NCBI GenBank assembly: GCA_932521035.1 | Contig: OW051493.1 | Coordinates: 2,790,001 to 2,854,000, forward strand | Reading direction: 5' to 3' | Length of the DNA stretch: 64,000 nucleotides | From: Oscheius dolichura | Lineage: Eukaryota; Nematoda; Chromadorea; Rhabditida; Rhabditidae | In this document: positions 47,523-58,762 of the stretch, in pieces | Numbering within the stretch: the stretch's first letter is position 1 | How the letters are laid out: every line of letters begins with the position of its first letter | Notes under the pieces: model-generated | Told to the model about the DNA's origin: nothing | The model's input: the letters and a program-made list of their open reading frames with translations, nothing else | The model's database searches: none | Program-made: the position numbers and the translations under genes

Positions 47523-48784
47523 TATAATCACATTGAATTTATTTATTAGTTTGTTTGTTATTTATCATCTCGTTTTTCCTATTTAAGCTCATTACTTGTT
47601 ATTGTTATATAAATGGTGTATTTAATAAAACTTGTTGCTAGGAAATTTTGTGTTGTTCTACAAGAAAGCATGGCTGAGGTATCGGTTTTGTTCTGTTTAA
47701 CCAAGAGCAAGTGAAGGTTGGTGCAAACTCCTTCACACTTGGAGATGGGGGATTTTACAGACCAAACACCGCCTTCTTGTATGTATTGAGTTTCGTTTGC
47801 AGCGTGGTTTGATGAATTCAACAGCATCTGAATTGTATATGCTAGATATTATTTAACGATATCTACTGATTGTTAGGGCAGACTAGGTCTCACAGATCTT
47901 GTCAGATCAAACCTGGGCGTTGTTCCCCTTTATGTTTATGCTCTTGCCTATGATTGTCTATTTCTCTCCGCCACGGGCAGGCAGTCCCCCATTCCTCTAC
48001 CACAACGGCTAAGCTTTCATGTGCTACAACTGTTGGTGTTCTCCTCCGCCGTGACAAAGAACAGAACTCTGAGCGTCTAGTCAGAACGGAGCACCGTGAG
48101 ACCGTACGCTCCAATGGATTAAAAAATAACTTGGCCACCTAGGAGAGAACCGGCCATCTCGCCATGCCGTATAGTCGGTTTCCAACCCAAAAGTTGCGTA
48201 ATTTTGCATAGCGTCGTTGGGAAAAATTCGGGGCATATTACTTTCTCTGGTCGTACTTATGAAATGCTGTTTTTTGTTGGTTCATCATAGTGCGCCCAAA
48301 AAATTACAAAAATGACTTGGTCCCTTGGAAAAATTGAACCCAAGTTGAAAAAAAAGCCAAAAGTTTTATGGGCAGGTGCACTATCCACCCAGCCACCGCT
48401 TCACATTTTTAAAAGGAGAATGGAAAATAGACAAGTCCAAAAACACGTTTAGCATTGAAACCCATTTTGTGTTTTCCTCCTCATCGGAGTCATTATGGCA
48501 AAAAAGAAAGAATATGTCTTGATCGCCAGAAAATTCTCTACAAGATGGCATCAAAAAAGTTTGAAAAAGTGATGCCGAGCAAGTATCCTTCCCTTGTTAC
48601 GTATGGATAAATGGGATGATTATTTAACTTATTACAAATTTTATTATAAATAAAACGAGGCTATCACAGAAGAAAATGAAGAAACAACTACACGAAGAAC
48701 AGGAAGACGAGAGCAGCAGGGCCCTGTTTATTTAAGAACCTATGTCTTCTCTCAATCTCAGTTATTCTTCTTGTCGTCAATTGA
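47523..48784. other. Intergenic, with a possible SINE
   Basis: No gene is supported. A tRNA-like A box/B box pair on the minus strand lies within 48310-48420. Confidence 0.5.
48310..48420 (-). mobile_element. Possible tRNA-derived SINE or tRNA-like pseudogene
   Basis: Minus strand reads GGTGGCTGGGTGGATAGTGC (48381-48403 region), close to a Pol III A box (TGGCNNAGTGG) in its tRNA context. About 50 bp later comes GGGTTCAATTTT (48330-48341 region), close to a B box (GGTTCRANNCC). The bases between cannot form a normal tRNA because of a poly-T stretch. That pattern fits a decayed tRNA-derived element. Confidence 0.4.
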
Positions 48785-49375
48785 CTATTTCTTCTCTTGG
48801 AAGACGGCGCGAAGGCGACGGACGCCGTCTGGCTTGGCAGTCTTTGTCCAGACGTCCTTCTCCTTGAGCTTGGCATCCGCGGCCTTCAGATGGTAAAAGG
48901 CGAAGTAGTGTTTTTCCTTGTCGACCGGCATCGCCTTGTTCTGGAACCAGACGCGGATGTTCTGCGATTCGCCGGGCTTGATGAAGCCGAGAGGCGGCTG
49001 GACGCGGAAGATCTCCGAGCTGGTACACTTGACTTTGTAGCTCTGCCGGTCCGCGGAGGTATTCTTGATGGTCACGTCGCAATACACGGGCTTCTTGTCG
49101 TTGGCGCAGCTGAACGTAATGACTTCAAGTACCATTGTCAGCTTGAAGTCCGGCTCATCCGGGCGGTTGGGCATCGGCGACTTCTTCGGGTCGTCGGGTT
49201 GTTTCATTTGAGAAGCGGCCGTCTTGGTGGGTGCGGTGCCAACAGTACTGGCTGGCGGACCAGCAGCGGCCGGACCAGCAGCGGCCGGACCAGCAGCAGC
49301 CGGACCAGCAGCAGCCGGCGGAGCAGCAGTCGACGAAGTGCCAGTTGGCGGGGCACTAGCAGAGGGAGCAGCCAT
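48785..49375 (-). CDS. MSP-domain protein with Ala/Pro-rich N-terminus
   Basis: A single exon of 196 residues. Residues 1-75 are Ala/Pro/Ser/Thr-rich and include four GPAAA-type repeats from a 15-bp tandem repeat. Residues 80-196 are a major-sperm-protein fold: FKLTMVLEVITFSCANDKK, CDVTIKNTSADRQSYKVKCT, FRVQPPLGFIKPGESQNIRV (the PPxGxIKPGxSxxIxV core) and KHYFAFYHLKAADAKLKEKD. Related nematode proteins occur in sperm and as signalling or VAP-like adaptors; this divergent MSP domain with a long leader is likely cytosolic. The start was chosen at MAAPSASAPP, as upstream codons lie past weaker sequence. Confidence 0.88.
   Translation of the reverse strand: MAAPSASAPPTGTSSTAAPPAAAGPAAAGPAAAGPAAAGPPASTVGTAPTKTAASQMKQPDDPKKSPMPNRPDEPDFKLTMVLEVITFSCANDKKPVYCDVTIKNTSADRQSYKVKCTSSEIFRVQPPLGFIKPGESQNIRVWFQNKAMPVDKEKHYFAFYHLKAADAKLKEKDVWTKTAKPDGVRRLRAVFQEKK
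49255..49320. repeat. 15-bp tandem repeat, about four copies
   Basis: GGACCAGCAGCGGCC-type units repeat four times inside the MSP-domain gene and encode GPAAA. The copies differ at single bases, so the array could expand or contract within the reading frame. Confidence 0.8.
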
Positions 49376-49821
49376 CCTGGCAGAGAGCAGGGGCAACGAA
49401 TGGGCTCTGCTTGGCTTTTCGAACATCTTTGAGCTATACCCGACGGGTTCTAACCAACTTGAGCTCAGATTGGCTTCTCTGCTTCTGTCCGCAATTTCAA
49501 TTCGGAAAAGTGAAGAGGCCGGCCGGCCGACCAGCCAGACCCCCACAAAAAGAGATCTTTTGAAAAACTGCATGAAACCAGCAGGCCGCAGTTTCCTGCA
49601 TCTAAAATAAGGCAAAACTCCGATCTGTCTCCGTCTACTACTTGGCCCTTCACTGGGTGCTGTCGGCCCTGGGCGTGTCTGACAATAGCAGCTGGCCAGA
49701 TTCAAGGTGGGGGCTTTGTGACTTCCACCCTAGATAGACCAGTAGCCTGATCGGTCGTAAAAACCCCCTAGAGGTCCGGAATATTTATGCATTTATTCAT
49801 TCTTTCAGCTATTTGGATCTA

Positions 49822-51545
49822 CTAATCGGGTACGACGGCGGCCGACGGCGGGATTTCATCCGGGGCGATGGCCTTCAAGATGTGAAGGAAGTCGGCCCGC
49901 TTGGACGAGTTCCTCTCAAAGCACAAATTCATAATCTTCTGTACAATTTCTGGAGAGCCAGGCGGCGCGGACATCGGCGCCTCCGGGCCTCCGAGGATGA
50001 TCTCCTTGGCCTCGGCGTTGGTCTTGTTCGGGAAGGGATCCGTCTTGCAGTGGCTGAAGATCTCCCACAACAGGACGCCGTAGCTCCAGACGTCGGTCTT
50101 CGTGTTGAATATGCCCTTGCCCAGGGTCTCCGGGGACAGCCACCGGATGGGCACGCTCTTCAGCCGCTCCAGTACGAGTTCGGACTGCCCAGATACCGAT
50201 AGGCCGAAATCCGAGATTTTCAGGGTTAAATCCGTGGCCAGGAGGCAGTTTCTCGCTGCCAGATCCCGGTGAATGATCTGAAGAGGATTACGGTAGGTCT
50301 ACATGGAGTCGGCTCACATTGCACAGGGACAGGTAGCACATCCCACGGGCGGCGTCCTTCATAAAGCCGAAGCACTGCTCCTCCGTGACCTTCTCGCCTC
50401 TCTTGAACCACGACTTCAACGAACCCTTGGGGCAGAGTTCCAAGACGATCATCAGCGGCTCCTCCTGTGGGGCGACGCCGTGTAGACGAACACAGTTGGG
50501 GTGGTTGAAGCGGCGCATCAACTTGGCCTCCTTGATGAACTCGGCCACCTTCGACTTCTGCACTTGCCCCTTGATGACTTTGACGGCCACCGGCACCGGT
50601 TCCGAGTCCAGTTTCAGCTTCAATTTGCCATTGTAGACTTCACCAAAGGCGCCGCCTCCCACTTTATTCTCCATGGTTATGTATTCGTGGAGGAGGTAGT
50701 ATTCCGGCCGGGGGATCGGATTCTTCAACACGGCCTTGTTTGTCAGGACGTATTTCTCCTTCTGCAGGATATCTATCAATTCCGGCAAAGTGCCGGCGGA
50801 CATCTGGAATTTGTGGAAATCGGAAGAGGAGGAGGAGGGCACCCACCCCACAGAGGGTCCAAGAGCCGTCCTTATACTGGAGGGGGAAGTGCCTCGGCTC
50901 GCCGTGCATTACCGTAATGCAGTAGAGGGAGGACTTCTTGAGCGTCGTCCGGCGGACGATGAAGTCGCCGTCCTTCTCGAGGAGACTCTCCACCTCATGT
51001 CGCGGCATCAGCCCGTGGTACCAGTTGTAGTTTATCAGACTTTTACCACACAGCTCCATCAGCAGGTCATTCGGATCCTTGGCACCGCCGCCGCAGCCGG
51101 AGGACGGCATCCTCCTCAAGTGCGCCTGCGCAGTCTCCGGCTCGCGGCTAGGGGTATTGGCCTTCGGTTGCTCGGAGTTTTTTCCACGTTTGTTCAAGTT
51201 CGTATCACTGGAGACCTTCTTGGCACTCGGACGGAAACGAGCATTTGGCAGATTGATCCGTGGACGATCGGAGGAGACGGGCTCTTTCTCGCGGGCACGG
51301 CAGGCCGACGGCGGGTCCTTGTTGGCGGCAGGACGGATGTTCAAGGTCGACTCATTTTTCCTCGGCGAGAGGGCCAGCATCATGGGCTGCTTCTTAGGAC
51401 GACCACCAGAGACGTCCATCTTCTCCGGCACGTGGCTCGCCAGCGGCAACTGCTTCCTCGGACGAGATCCCGTCCCATTATCTCTTGAGATTCGGCGACG
51501 GGGCTGCGGAAGCGCAGTAACTGTCGTGTGCTGCGGATGATCCAT
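49822..51545 (-). CDS. Fer-related SH2-tyrosine kinase (nematode FRK type)
   Basis: Three exons (introns near 50875-50805 and 50320-50280). Residues 1-155 are basic and disordered (RPRKQLPLASH, KKQPMMLALSPRKN). The SH2 domain follows (YNWYHGLMPRHEVESLLEKD; GDFIVRRTT, the FLVR position). The tyrosine kinase domain has GGGAFGEVYNG (P-loop), VAVKVIKG, IIHRDLAARNCLL (catalytic loop), KISDFGLSVSG, VPIRWLSPETL and DVWSYGVLLWEIFSH. The tail is IPPSAAVVPD. All catalytic motifs are intact. There is no F-BAR region, as in the expanded nematode Fer-like family (e.g. SPE-8, a sperm-activation kinase). About 535 residues. Confidence 0.92.
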
Positions 51546-53835
51546 CCGACCGCTGTACCATAGAACGGTGAGCAAAATAAAATGATTTTTTAAACCTCTT
51601 CAACGATATATCTGCCTTGTCTTTTCCCGTCTTCGGAATAAGCCGCTTTCGTGTGCCCTGGCAGTAGGGAGGACAGGAACAGGAAGGACAACCATCAGCT
51701 GCTTTCATGGTATTGCCGGAGATTGCGGCTCTATCTGGCCAGGTGTACATAAATCTCAGGATAATTAGGGTCACACAGGTACCGTGCCTCATCATCCCCT
51801 GACCACAAAACGACCACTTTGGCTGCCTCCAGAGCGTCGCCTCGACAAAGATGACGATGGCCAATGTCATGGAACTCGGCCTGAAGAGATCCCTGAAGTG
51901 GAAAGAGAGAGAAAGTCGGCCATATGAGGTCATGAGGGGAAGTAAGCAAGAAGCGTCGTCCATGCCAGATGAAGCAAAGTTTATAGCGGAAGAAATGAAG
52001 GCTGCTAGAGAAGGAAGGCGATCCCTTTTCCTTATCAGAATCTAGTTCAGAACGGGCAAAATAATCTTTCCCCAAGGATTCGAGGCTTACCCGAGTGTGA
52101 TCGGGGGCCCATCAAATGGTCTATGAAAAATTTCTTTTTGTGAAGCAGGTGGCATTCTGAAAGGCCCCTTCAGTTTTAGCTAAGAGTAATAGGTTGTAAG
52201 CCCTAGCTGTCCCCTGCCTTTCTGAAGACTATGGGAATCAACCTCTAGGAGATCCGACTCCGAGCTTCTTTGTTATTTTTCTCTTCCTAAATTTTTTACG
52301 GCTGTTTACAAGAGAGCGGCGGCGAGAGATCGCTTCAAGGTGACCACACACATATGCACACATCGAGGCGGGAGAGACAGACGAGGAGGAAAACATCCCC
52401 GGTCATGAGATTACATAATGGGCCGAGGTATAGACAATTCCCCCGTTGTATCCCTCTTTCCGCTGCTGTAAAGAGTGAGTCTTTCCCTATCATGGCCGAC
52501 TCGTCCCCCATAGTCTATCCTCGTCATCCTCCTTCCGCCAAAGTTCATTTTCAAAAGAAAACTCTGCTCCTCCCCCTTGGAGATATTTTCAGTGCATTTC
52601 CCCCGTCTGCTATAATGGCTTCTAATCCCTTCTATACAAATTTCTATTTTCATAATAATGCCTGCCGGCTCTTCGATTACATGCACCTGGGCAGGGCAAG
52701 GAATGTTGTTTCCCGTTTTAACAGGTTTTAACCCTTGTCTGCAAAACATCTGCTGGCTCTGCCATTTTCTCTGTCTCTCCCGGGGAGTAGTAAACATCGA
52801 GATATTTCCGAGGCTTGGGATATAGCAACTGGAAATTGGCGTGTTGACGCCTCCTCTCCCTAATGGCAACGGGCCGGGCATTCCCTGGAATACGGGCCAT
52901 AATAGGTGTCCGCTGCAGGTGCCTATAATCCCAAAGGGAAAGAGGGAGCCGAGAGCTCGTGGGTCAGTTTACAAAAGAGCGACACAGTTCCCCTGCCCAC
53001 TGGATGATCCAATGCCCAATCTATGGATACCAGCAACAGACAGCACCGAGGGTCGGGTTACCCTACTAGTGCATTTATTACATCACATTTACTGTCTACC
53101 TTACCCTCTCTCCAATGATTTAAAGAGACTCGGACCGCTGTTGGTTTTGTTACTGTATCCTAATTACAATTTTAATGAAATCAATTTGGCTAATGGCTAA
53201 AACCTCTGGACAGTGAGCGTTGCTCCCACCTCTTCCATATTTTGGCACTTTCATGAATTTTAGCCTAATAATTCGGGATCAGAAAGAAGCACAGGGTCTT
53301 TTGAGTCCAATAAATTTCAAAATGTTCCTACTGCCTCGCTTGCCAGCAACAACTCCCCCATCCTCTCCCTTTTGAAATCATCCCTGCCCTTCTCATTTGC
53401 CTAACCAAGTCTCGATCTTCTTCTTCATTTTAAAAATACAAAAAAAGAAGGTGTGTTAAATGGTGTCTTACCTCACCTGGCTCGAAAATAGCCCCTGTGG
53501 ACAATCAACTCCCCCGGGTTGAGTAACCGGCCATCTCGGAGGGATCAGTTGCGCAACCGGCCACCCTAACAGGTGCAGTGCTTTCCCCCTGTGGCTGCCT
53601 CTCTCCCGGACAAATTACCAGTTATCCTCGTCCATTTTACACCCTTCGTGAGTCATTTCTTCGTTTTTTTCCTCCCGAAGAGACTCCTCCCGTGGCCGGC
53701 CCGCAGCTGCCCTTTCGAAATACTGTTTGTGTCTCGTCGCCCCGCAGTCTGTTTATAGATTCCAAATTGTCTCTCTCCCTCCCGGGTTTCTTTTTTCTTT
53801 TAGTTTCTTGGTAAACAGGTCATTTCTAGAGAGAA
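51546..53835. other. Intergenic, nothing recognised
   Basis: Open frames occur on both strands, but none has splice-supported continuity or a domain I know. Confidence 0.45.
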
Positions 53836-55072
53836 ATGCCGTTCGACTCCGCCTCCCCTTTCGTCTCCCTCTTCATCGAATCGGATGGCCTTCTGGCCGA
53901 GGTGGGGCATGAGATAGAACTCGGACTGATGGATGGTCACGTGAGTCGCTGCCGGTTGTTTTTCACAAGGCGGACGGCCCTTTAGATCCTTTCTTTCAAG
54001 AGAGGGAAAGAATATTTCCATGTTGATTTGCTCAATATGAGCCGTTATTCAAAGGCCGAGAGCCAATGTCCCGATGGCGTGGCCTTCTGCATTTTCAAGC
54101 TGGAGTTTCATCAAACGTAGGCCGACATCCGTTGCGAAATAAAGAACACATTTCAGCTCGGTGATTTTACTGGCCGAAGAAGATCTTCGAAATCAAATAG
54201 AGGCCTATATGAGCTACTTCTTTGGTCAGGTAAGATGAGTACCGCAGAGGCAGGGGGAGCCTCGCCGAGGGCTGGTAAAGGGGACGGCGCGGGACGACGA
54301 GTATTTCAAGCCTTTGCGGTCCATCCTAAAAGTAATTCTCACCGGAATTTTAACCAGCAGTCGAGGGCCACCTCTCACCTCTCCATTCGAACCCGCTATT
54401 GTCTCTTTCCAGTACTTCAACTCCATGCCCTATCATCTGATTGATAATTGGAGAGGAAAGACGTTCGACAAGTTTTTATTGATCCTCGAAAACGAATACA
54501 ATCTGGTACTTGGGTTGAATGAGGTGAGGATAAGTTGACAAGATAACGAAAACGTCACTTACAGACAGGAGTGATGGGACTCGTCCCGAAGAATTCGTCT
54601 GCCTATAAGGAGATCAAGGAGCTGACAGAGATTGCTCCAATGTTCCCTCACTTTGACAAGTTCCCGGCCCCCGACTTTCTTCCCAATACGGGTAGGTTGT
54701 CTTTCTAGTGCGGGAGGGTTCTCGTGGAGAATAAGCGACTACTCTATCGGTTTGCAAGCCGCCTCCTCATACTTTGCCCTTTTCTGCGCAGACAAGGGCC
54801 AGGCACCCGCTTTTTGGCGTGCCAGCCGTCTGGGAGAGGAGACACGGAGGAGGAAAGTACATGGGAATGGGATCGAATTCGGGAACTGGGCCAACAGAAA
54901 GGTTGAGCTAACCCTTCCCTTATTTCAGATGTCCCCGCGGTACAGATCGGGTGGAAGTACGCCTGTCCCCAGCCGATTTCCCAATTCCGCAGGAAGGATT
55001 CAGACAAGGAGAATGCCGTTTGATTCATCTGGTTATCGTTTGTTGTATTTGTTCTCATATCCATTTTGTTAG
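53836..55072 (+). CDS. Unidentified multi-exon intracellular protein
   Basis: Six or seven exons join in phase. It begins MPFDSASPFVSLFIESDGLL. The next exons give GHILSFKRGKEYFHVDLLN, GVAFCIFKLEFHQT and SVILLAEEDLRNQIEAYMSY, a strand-rich region closed by a helix that is reminiscent of a PH fold, though this is a guess. Then come YFNSMPYHLIDNWRGKTFDK and ETGVMGLVPKNSSAYKEIKE. In the best phase it then has a basic, Ser/Arg-rich tail (SPRYRSGGSTPVPSRFPNSA). No signal peptide or membrane helix. The intron after FGQ (54230-54413) is the longest. AATAAA occurs at about 55258. The start ATG follows TTTCTAG by 6 bp. No family is recognised. Confidence 0.6.
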
Positions 55073-58000
55073 CGTTGTAGTCCTGTTTCCTTGCCAGATA
55101 TTGATTGATGGAATAGATAATCCACAAGAGAACACCCCCGTCCGGGTTCATTCGCATTTCACTTGTATTTTTTATTATTTATTCGCTAGTTTGTGCAACT
55201 TCTCACTTATTTTGACCGATGATTCTTTTTATTTGTTTTGGCTAGTTTATTCTTTTTGAATAAAATCTACAGTTCAGTTTAATTCACGAATACTTTGAAG
55301 CGTAGGGGGAAAATCATGAGAGGGGGGCTTTCGGGAGGCCGCCGGCCCGGGATTCTGGGGATCAGCTACAGAGAGTCGAAGACTCGGAGTTCAATTGGAT
55401 ACGGCGACGGCAGATGCTGACTGTATACATAAGCATAATAGAGCCTTTTTGGTAGAAGTCAGCAAACCGGCCCGTCCGAATCCTCTCTGTCAACTTCCCG
55501 ATGGACTCGTCTCATAAGGAGGACGGCCGCCTGGAAGACCAGAGAGGTGTCTTGTAAAGACGGAAGCGGCTCTGCGAAGAAGGAGGTTACAAACAGACTA
55601 TTCTTGTCTTGCCCCAGATGCACTAGTGGCTAATGCCTTGCAAAATCCACCCACCCAGGCACCCGGGACAGCCAGGGAACAGTCACCTGCACCCGGCCAC
55701 CGGTGAAAATATCCCTTGGTTGATGGTCTTCATACCATAAGACACCCAGTTTAAAGATTCCTTTCCAAAGATTGTGAAATTTACACTACGGACACAAAAT
55801 AGTCTCGAGACCACACTTCACTCTCTTCCAGTTGCCCTCGATATCCAAACTGTCAATTGTCATCAAATGGTCGGCCAAGATCAACAATCAAGTGGAAGGA
55901 GGGAGTAGATAGGGTGATGAAGATATCAGCATCAGTCAGACAAAATTGCTGATCCAATTATCTCGTGGAAAAGCCCAATTCAGGGACTTGTTCGGGGAGG
56001 GGGATAAGAAGTTGCAACTGGGAGATCAGGTCATCTACGCCGGAAGGAATTAACCGATGGAGGCGGCCAATGGATAACAGGAGGAACTGAATATGGTCGA
56101 TCTGGAGAGTCACGATCGTCATGTGGCATTGGAGGATGACCAGGGACATCCAATATGCTTTATGGTTCTTAATTGTCAATATTGAACCATTGACCCATCT
56201 TGGTGGGCTTCCAGGAGCAGACGCTGAACCTGTAGAACCATCCTCCCGGGAGACCCAGTGGGCCATAGGCGGCAGGAGGACCTCCCCGGGAAAAGGGAAT
56301 GCTCAGAAATTCGGCTGCCATTGACCCAGTAACCCCTCGATCCACCAATTTGCCCCTCCCGAGCGAAGAAATTCCTGGCAGCTACGAATTAGTCACCTTG
56401 GATGATGTAAGTGGTACATCATTTTCACGCATGTGGCCGTTCCGGTCGGCGCGTGTCTCCTGTCGCAAATATATCTCCTCTAAGAGTGTGGGCTTGTTTG
56501 CCAGTGGCTGATGCAATGTAATATGGACCCCGGGTCACCCTGTTGGCTAAAATATAAACCCCGAGGCGGGCTGATAGGTCCACTCGTCTCCTCCTCCCTC
56601 GACCAAGGTCAGCTGTCCTTTCTCCCTCTTTCTGCTCTTTTTTACGCGATCGGCTGTACAACTCCGTTCCGCCTCTTATCTCCCCCTTATCTTTTCAATT
56701 CCCAGTTAAAAATGTTGCCAAATGCTGTGGGAAATGGGGCGATGTTTACGAATCCTAGTCATAATCAACAATGACCACGGTTTGTTTATTTTCCGGTCAT
56801 TGACCATAACACGCAGTCGTTCACAGTTCCCGCGTTGGCTTGTTCCCGCAATGATAAGATCCCTGCAAATTGGTGTACTTCATATTGAAGTAGTACAGAC
56901 CTTTAAAGTATAGTAAAGACATTTTAAAGTGATGAAAACTAATGAAAAACCTAGAGTACAAGTGTGCCTGCCGGGTTGTATAGGTCTGTGCCGGCGCCTC
57001 CTTGACCACTGGTGCAACCAGCTTCCCTAATCCGAACCCCAGTAAGATAACCAAATGATCAGCGCCGAACACCACCCCCTGTATATTTTGCGACTACGAG
57101 GGAGGGGGAATAAGGGCCTAGTTAGGGCTAAAAATTCACCTGGCCCGCGTGCCGCGCCTCTGCATACTATGGCCGGCGCCTCTGATCCCGTACCACCTTG
57201 GCAACTAGAAAATTTGGAAGAATCACAATATTATGAGGCTGTTTTCGTGCCAAAATTAATGCCCTGCCGAATCTGTACGGGTTCGCCCGCGGAGACTGTT
57301 GTCCTCCTGCCTGCCTGACGCCCGTCACCCTGGGTATGGGGGACGATGGCTATTAGCAGTTTTGAGAGTGGCTATGGGGTAATTCTTGGGGTACTGTAAC
57401 TAATATCAAAGTACAAAGACCAGATCAAAGTCAGAAAAGTTCTGGCCCTGTTTTCCTTACCGTAGCCTTCCGGTATTTATCCTCCCTGTTATTGTAATCA
57501 GACAGCTGTTGCTGGCCGGCAATCAGATGACCCGAGGTCTTTGATTTTCTCTTTTTGATCTCCATTTCTTTGCCGGTGTAACTTCCCACCACGTGTTGTT
57601 CCTTTTCATATCTTCTGCCCCGTATAAAAACAACAATACTCTGCCTAATCTGACCATCCCATGTCAACGAAATTCCCCTTCAGTACAGTACAGATCTCTC
57701 CTTACAAAGTGTGTCGGGCTATAAATCGTCCTCCGTCTAATTGTCCACAAACTATTTCGTTGAATTGCCCCCCGTTTCTGCAGATTCCTCTCTATAAAAA
57801 CGGTGATCATGCCCTTCCGGAATCGGAGTAATCTCTAATGTCTCCATAAAAATGACGCTCTTCCCTTTCGAATTCCGTCTTCTCCCTGTCGATCTTTGGA
57901 GCCGTCTGATTAAGTCCTATCCCCCGTCCCTAATACCCTCCCCCGTGTTTCTTCCCCTCTTTTCCCATCATTTTACTGTGTAAAAAGGAGCGAGAGTGGG

Positions 58001-58521
58001 CTTTCGACTGTCTAGACAGATGACGAGGCGTCGGTGTCCCTTTGTACTGTATACTACTCACCGCCCCCGTCGTTTTATCCTCCGCGGAGGATCTTCTGAT
58101 ATTTTGGAATGTTTTGACAGCAACAGGTGTTTTTTTCTCTCAAAGGGGGAGCGAGAGACGAGAAATAACCGTGTCTAATACCCGTAAAAATAGCCGTTTT
58201 GATCTTCTGGACAGAAGCTGGTCGCGGAGGGAGTAAGGCCATTGTAAATAGCTGTCTGCTCGAGCTCCTATCCTTCCGACAAGGCTGGCTATCAATCGTT
58301 TGATTGAAGGGGGCATCTCCCTAGCCATAAGGAAAATGAGAGGACAAGGAAGGCGCTTCTATCTGCCTCGTCCCCCATCCTCCCCGTCGAAGAGACATCC
58401 TCCTCGTCCGGGAGACACTCCTCTCAGAGATCTCTCCCCCCTTGTTTCCCAATAGGCGACGATCTAGAACCCTCTAGCAGGTGGGGGGATTCCCTCGTGC
58501 CTTCTTTGCATGTGAGCAGCG
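55073..58521. other. Long intergenic stretch, few coding hints
   Basis: The only coding-like segment is minus 56266-55960, which reads HKAYWMSLVILQCHMTIVTL...IGRLHRLIPSGVDDL and could be a piece of a membrane receptor. It is unsupported by flanking exons. Nothing else is recognised. Confidence 0.4.
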
Positions 58522-58577
58522 TGACGTCATCCGCCAATTACGAAAGGCCCCCGTCTAGCTAAGCTGCCCTATATAAG
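58522..58577 (+). promoter_or_regulatory. Upstream CGL promoter: CRE and TATA box
   Basis: TGACGTCA, a perfect cAMP-response-element palindrome, lies at 58522-58529 and TATATAAG at 58570-58577. A start about 30 bp downstream gives a leader in which the first ATG is 58763. Confidence 0.65.
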
Positions 58578-58762
58578 GCGCCGTCTCCTCCTCCACCCTC
58601 TGCTTCTTTTTTCCTTATTTTTCCCAGAGAATAGTCTTCCAAAAGCGACCGTCACGACGCACGCGTTCTTGGCTTTCCTCCCCAAAACAAACAGCTGCCC
58701 TTTCCGAGTGCCCTATAGTCTCCTCCTGTCCGTTATCAACCCAACATCTTTGAAGGCTAGAA

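Noticed and set aside
52354-52731. 125-codon plus-strand frame
   Set aside because: No domain, no splice context, and the minus strand is open over the same bases.
55960-56266. Possible chemoreceptor fragment on the minus strand
   Set aside because: Hydrophobic stretch looks membrane-like, but I found no neighbouring exons in phase and other frames are equally open, so it was not listed as a gene.
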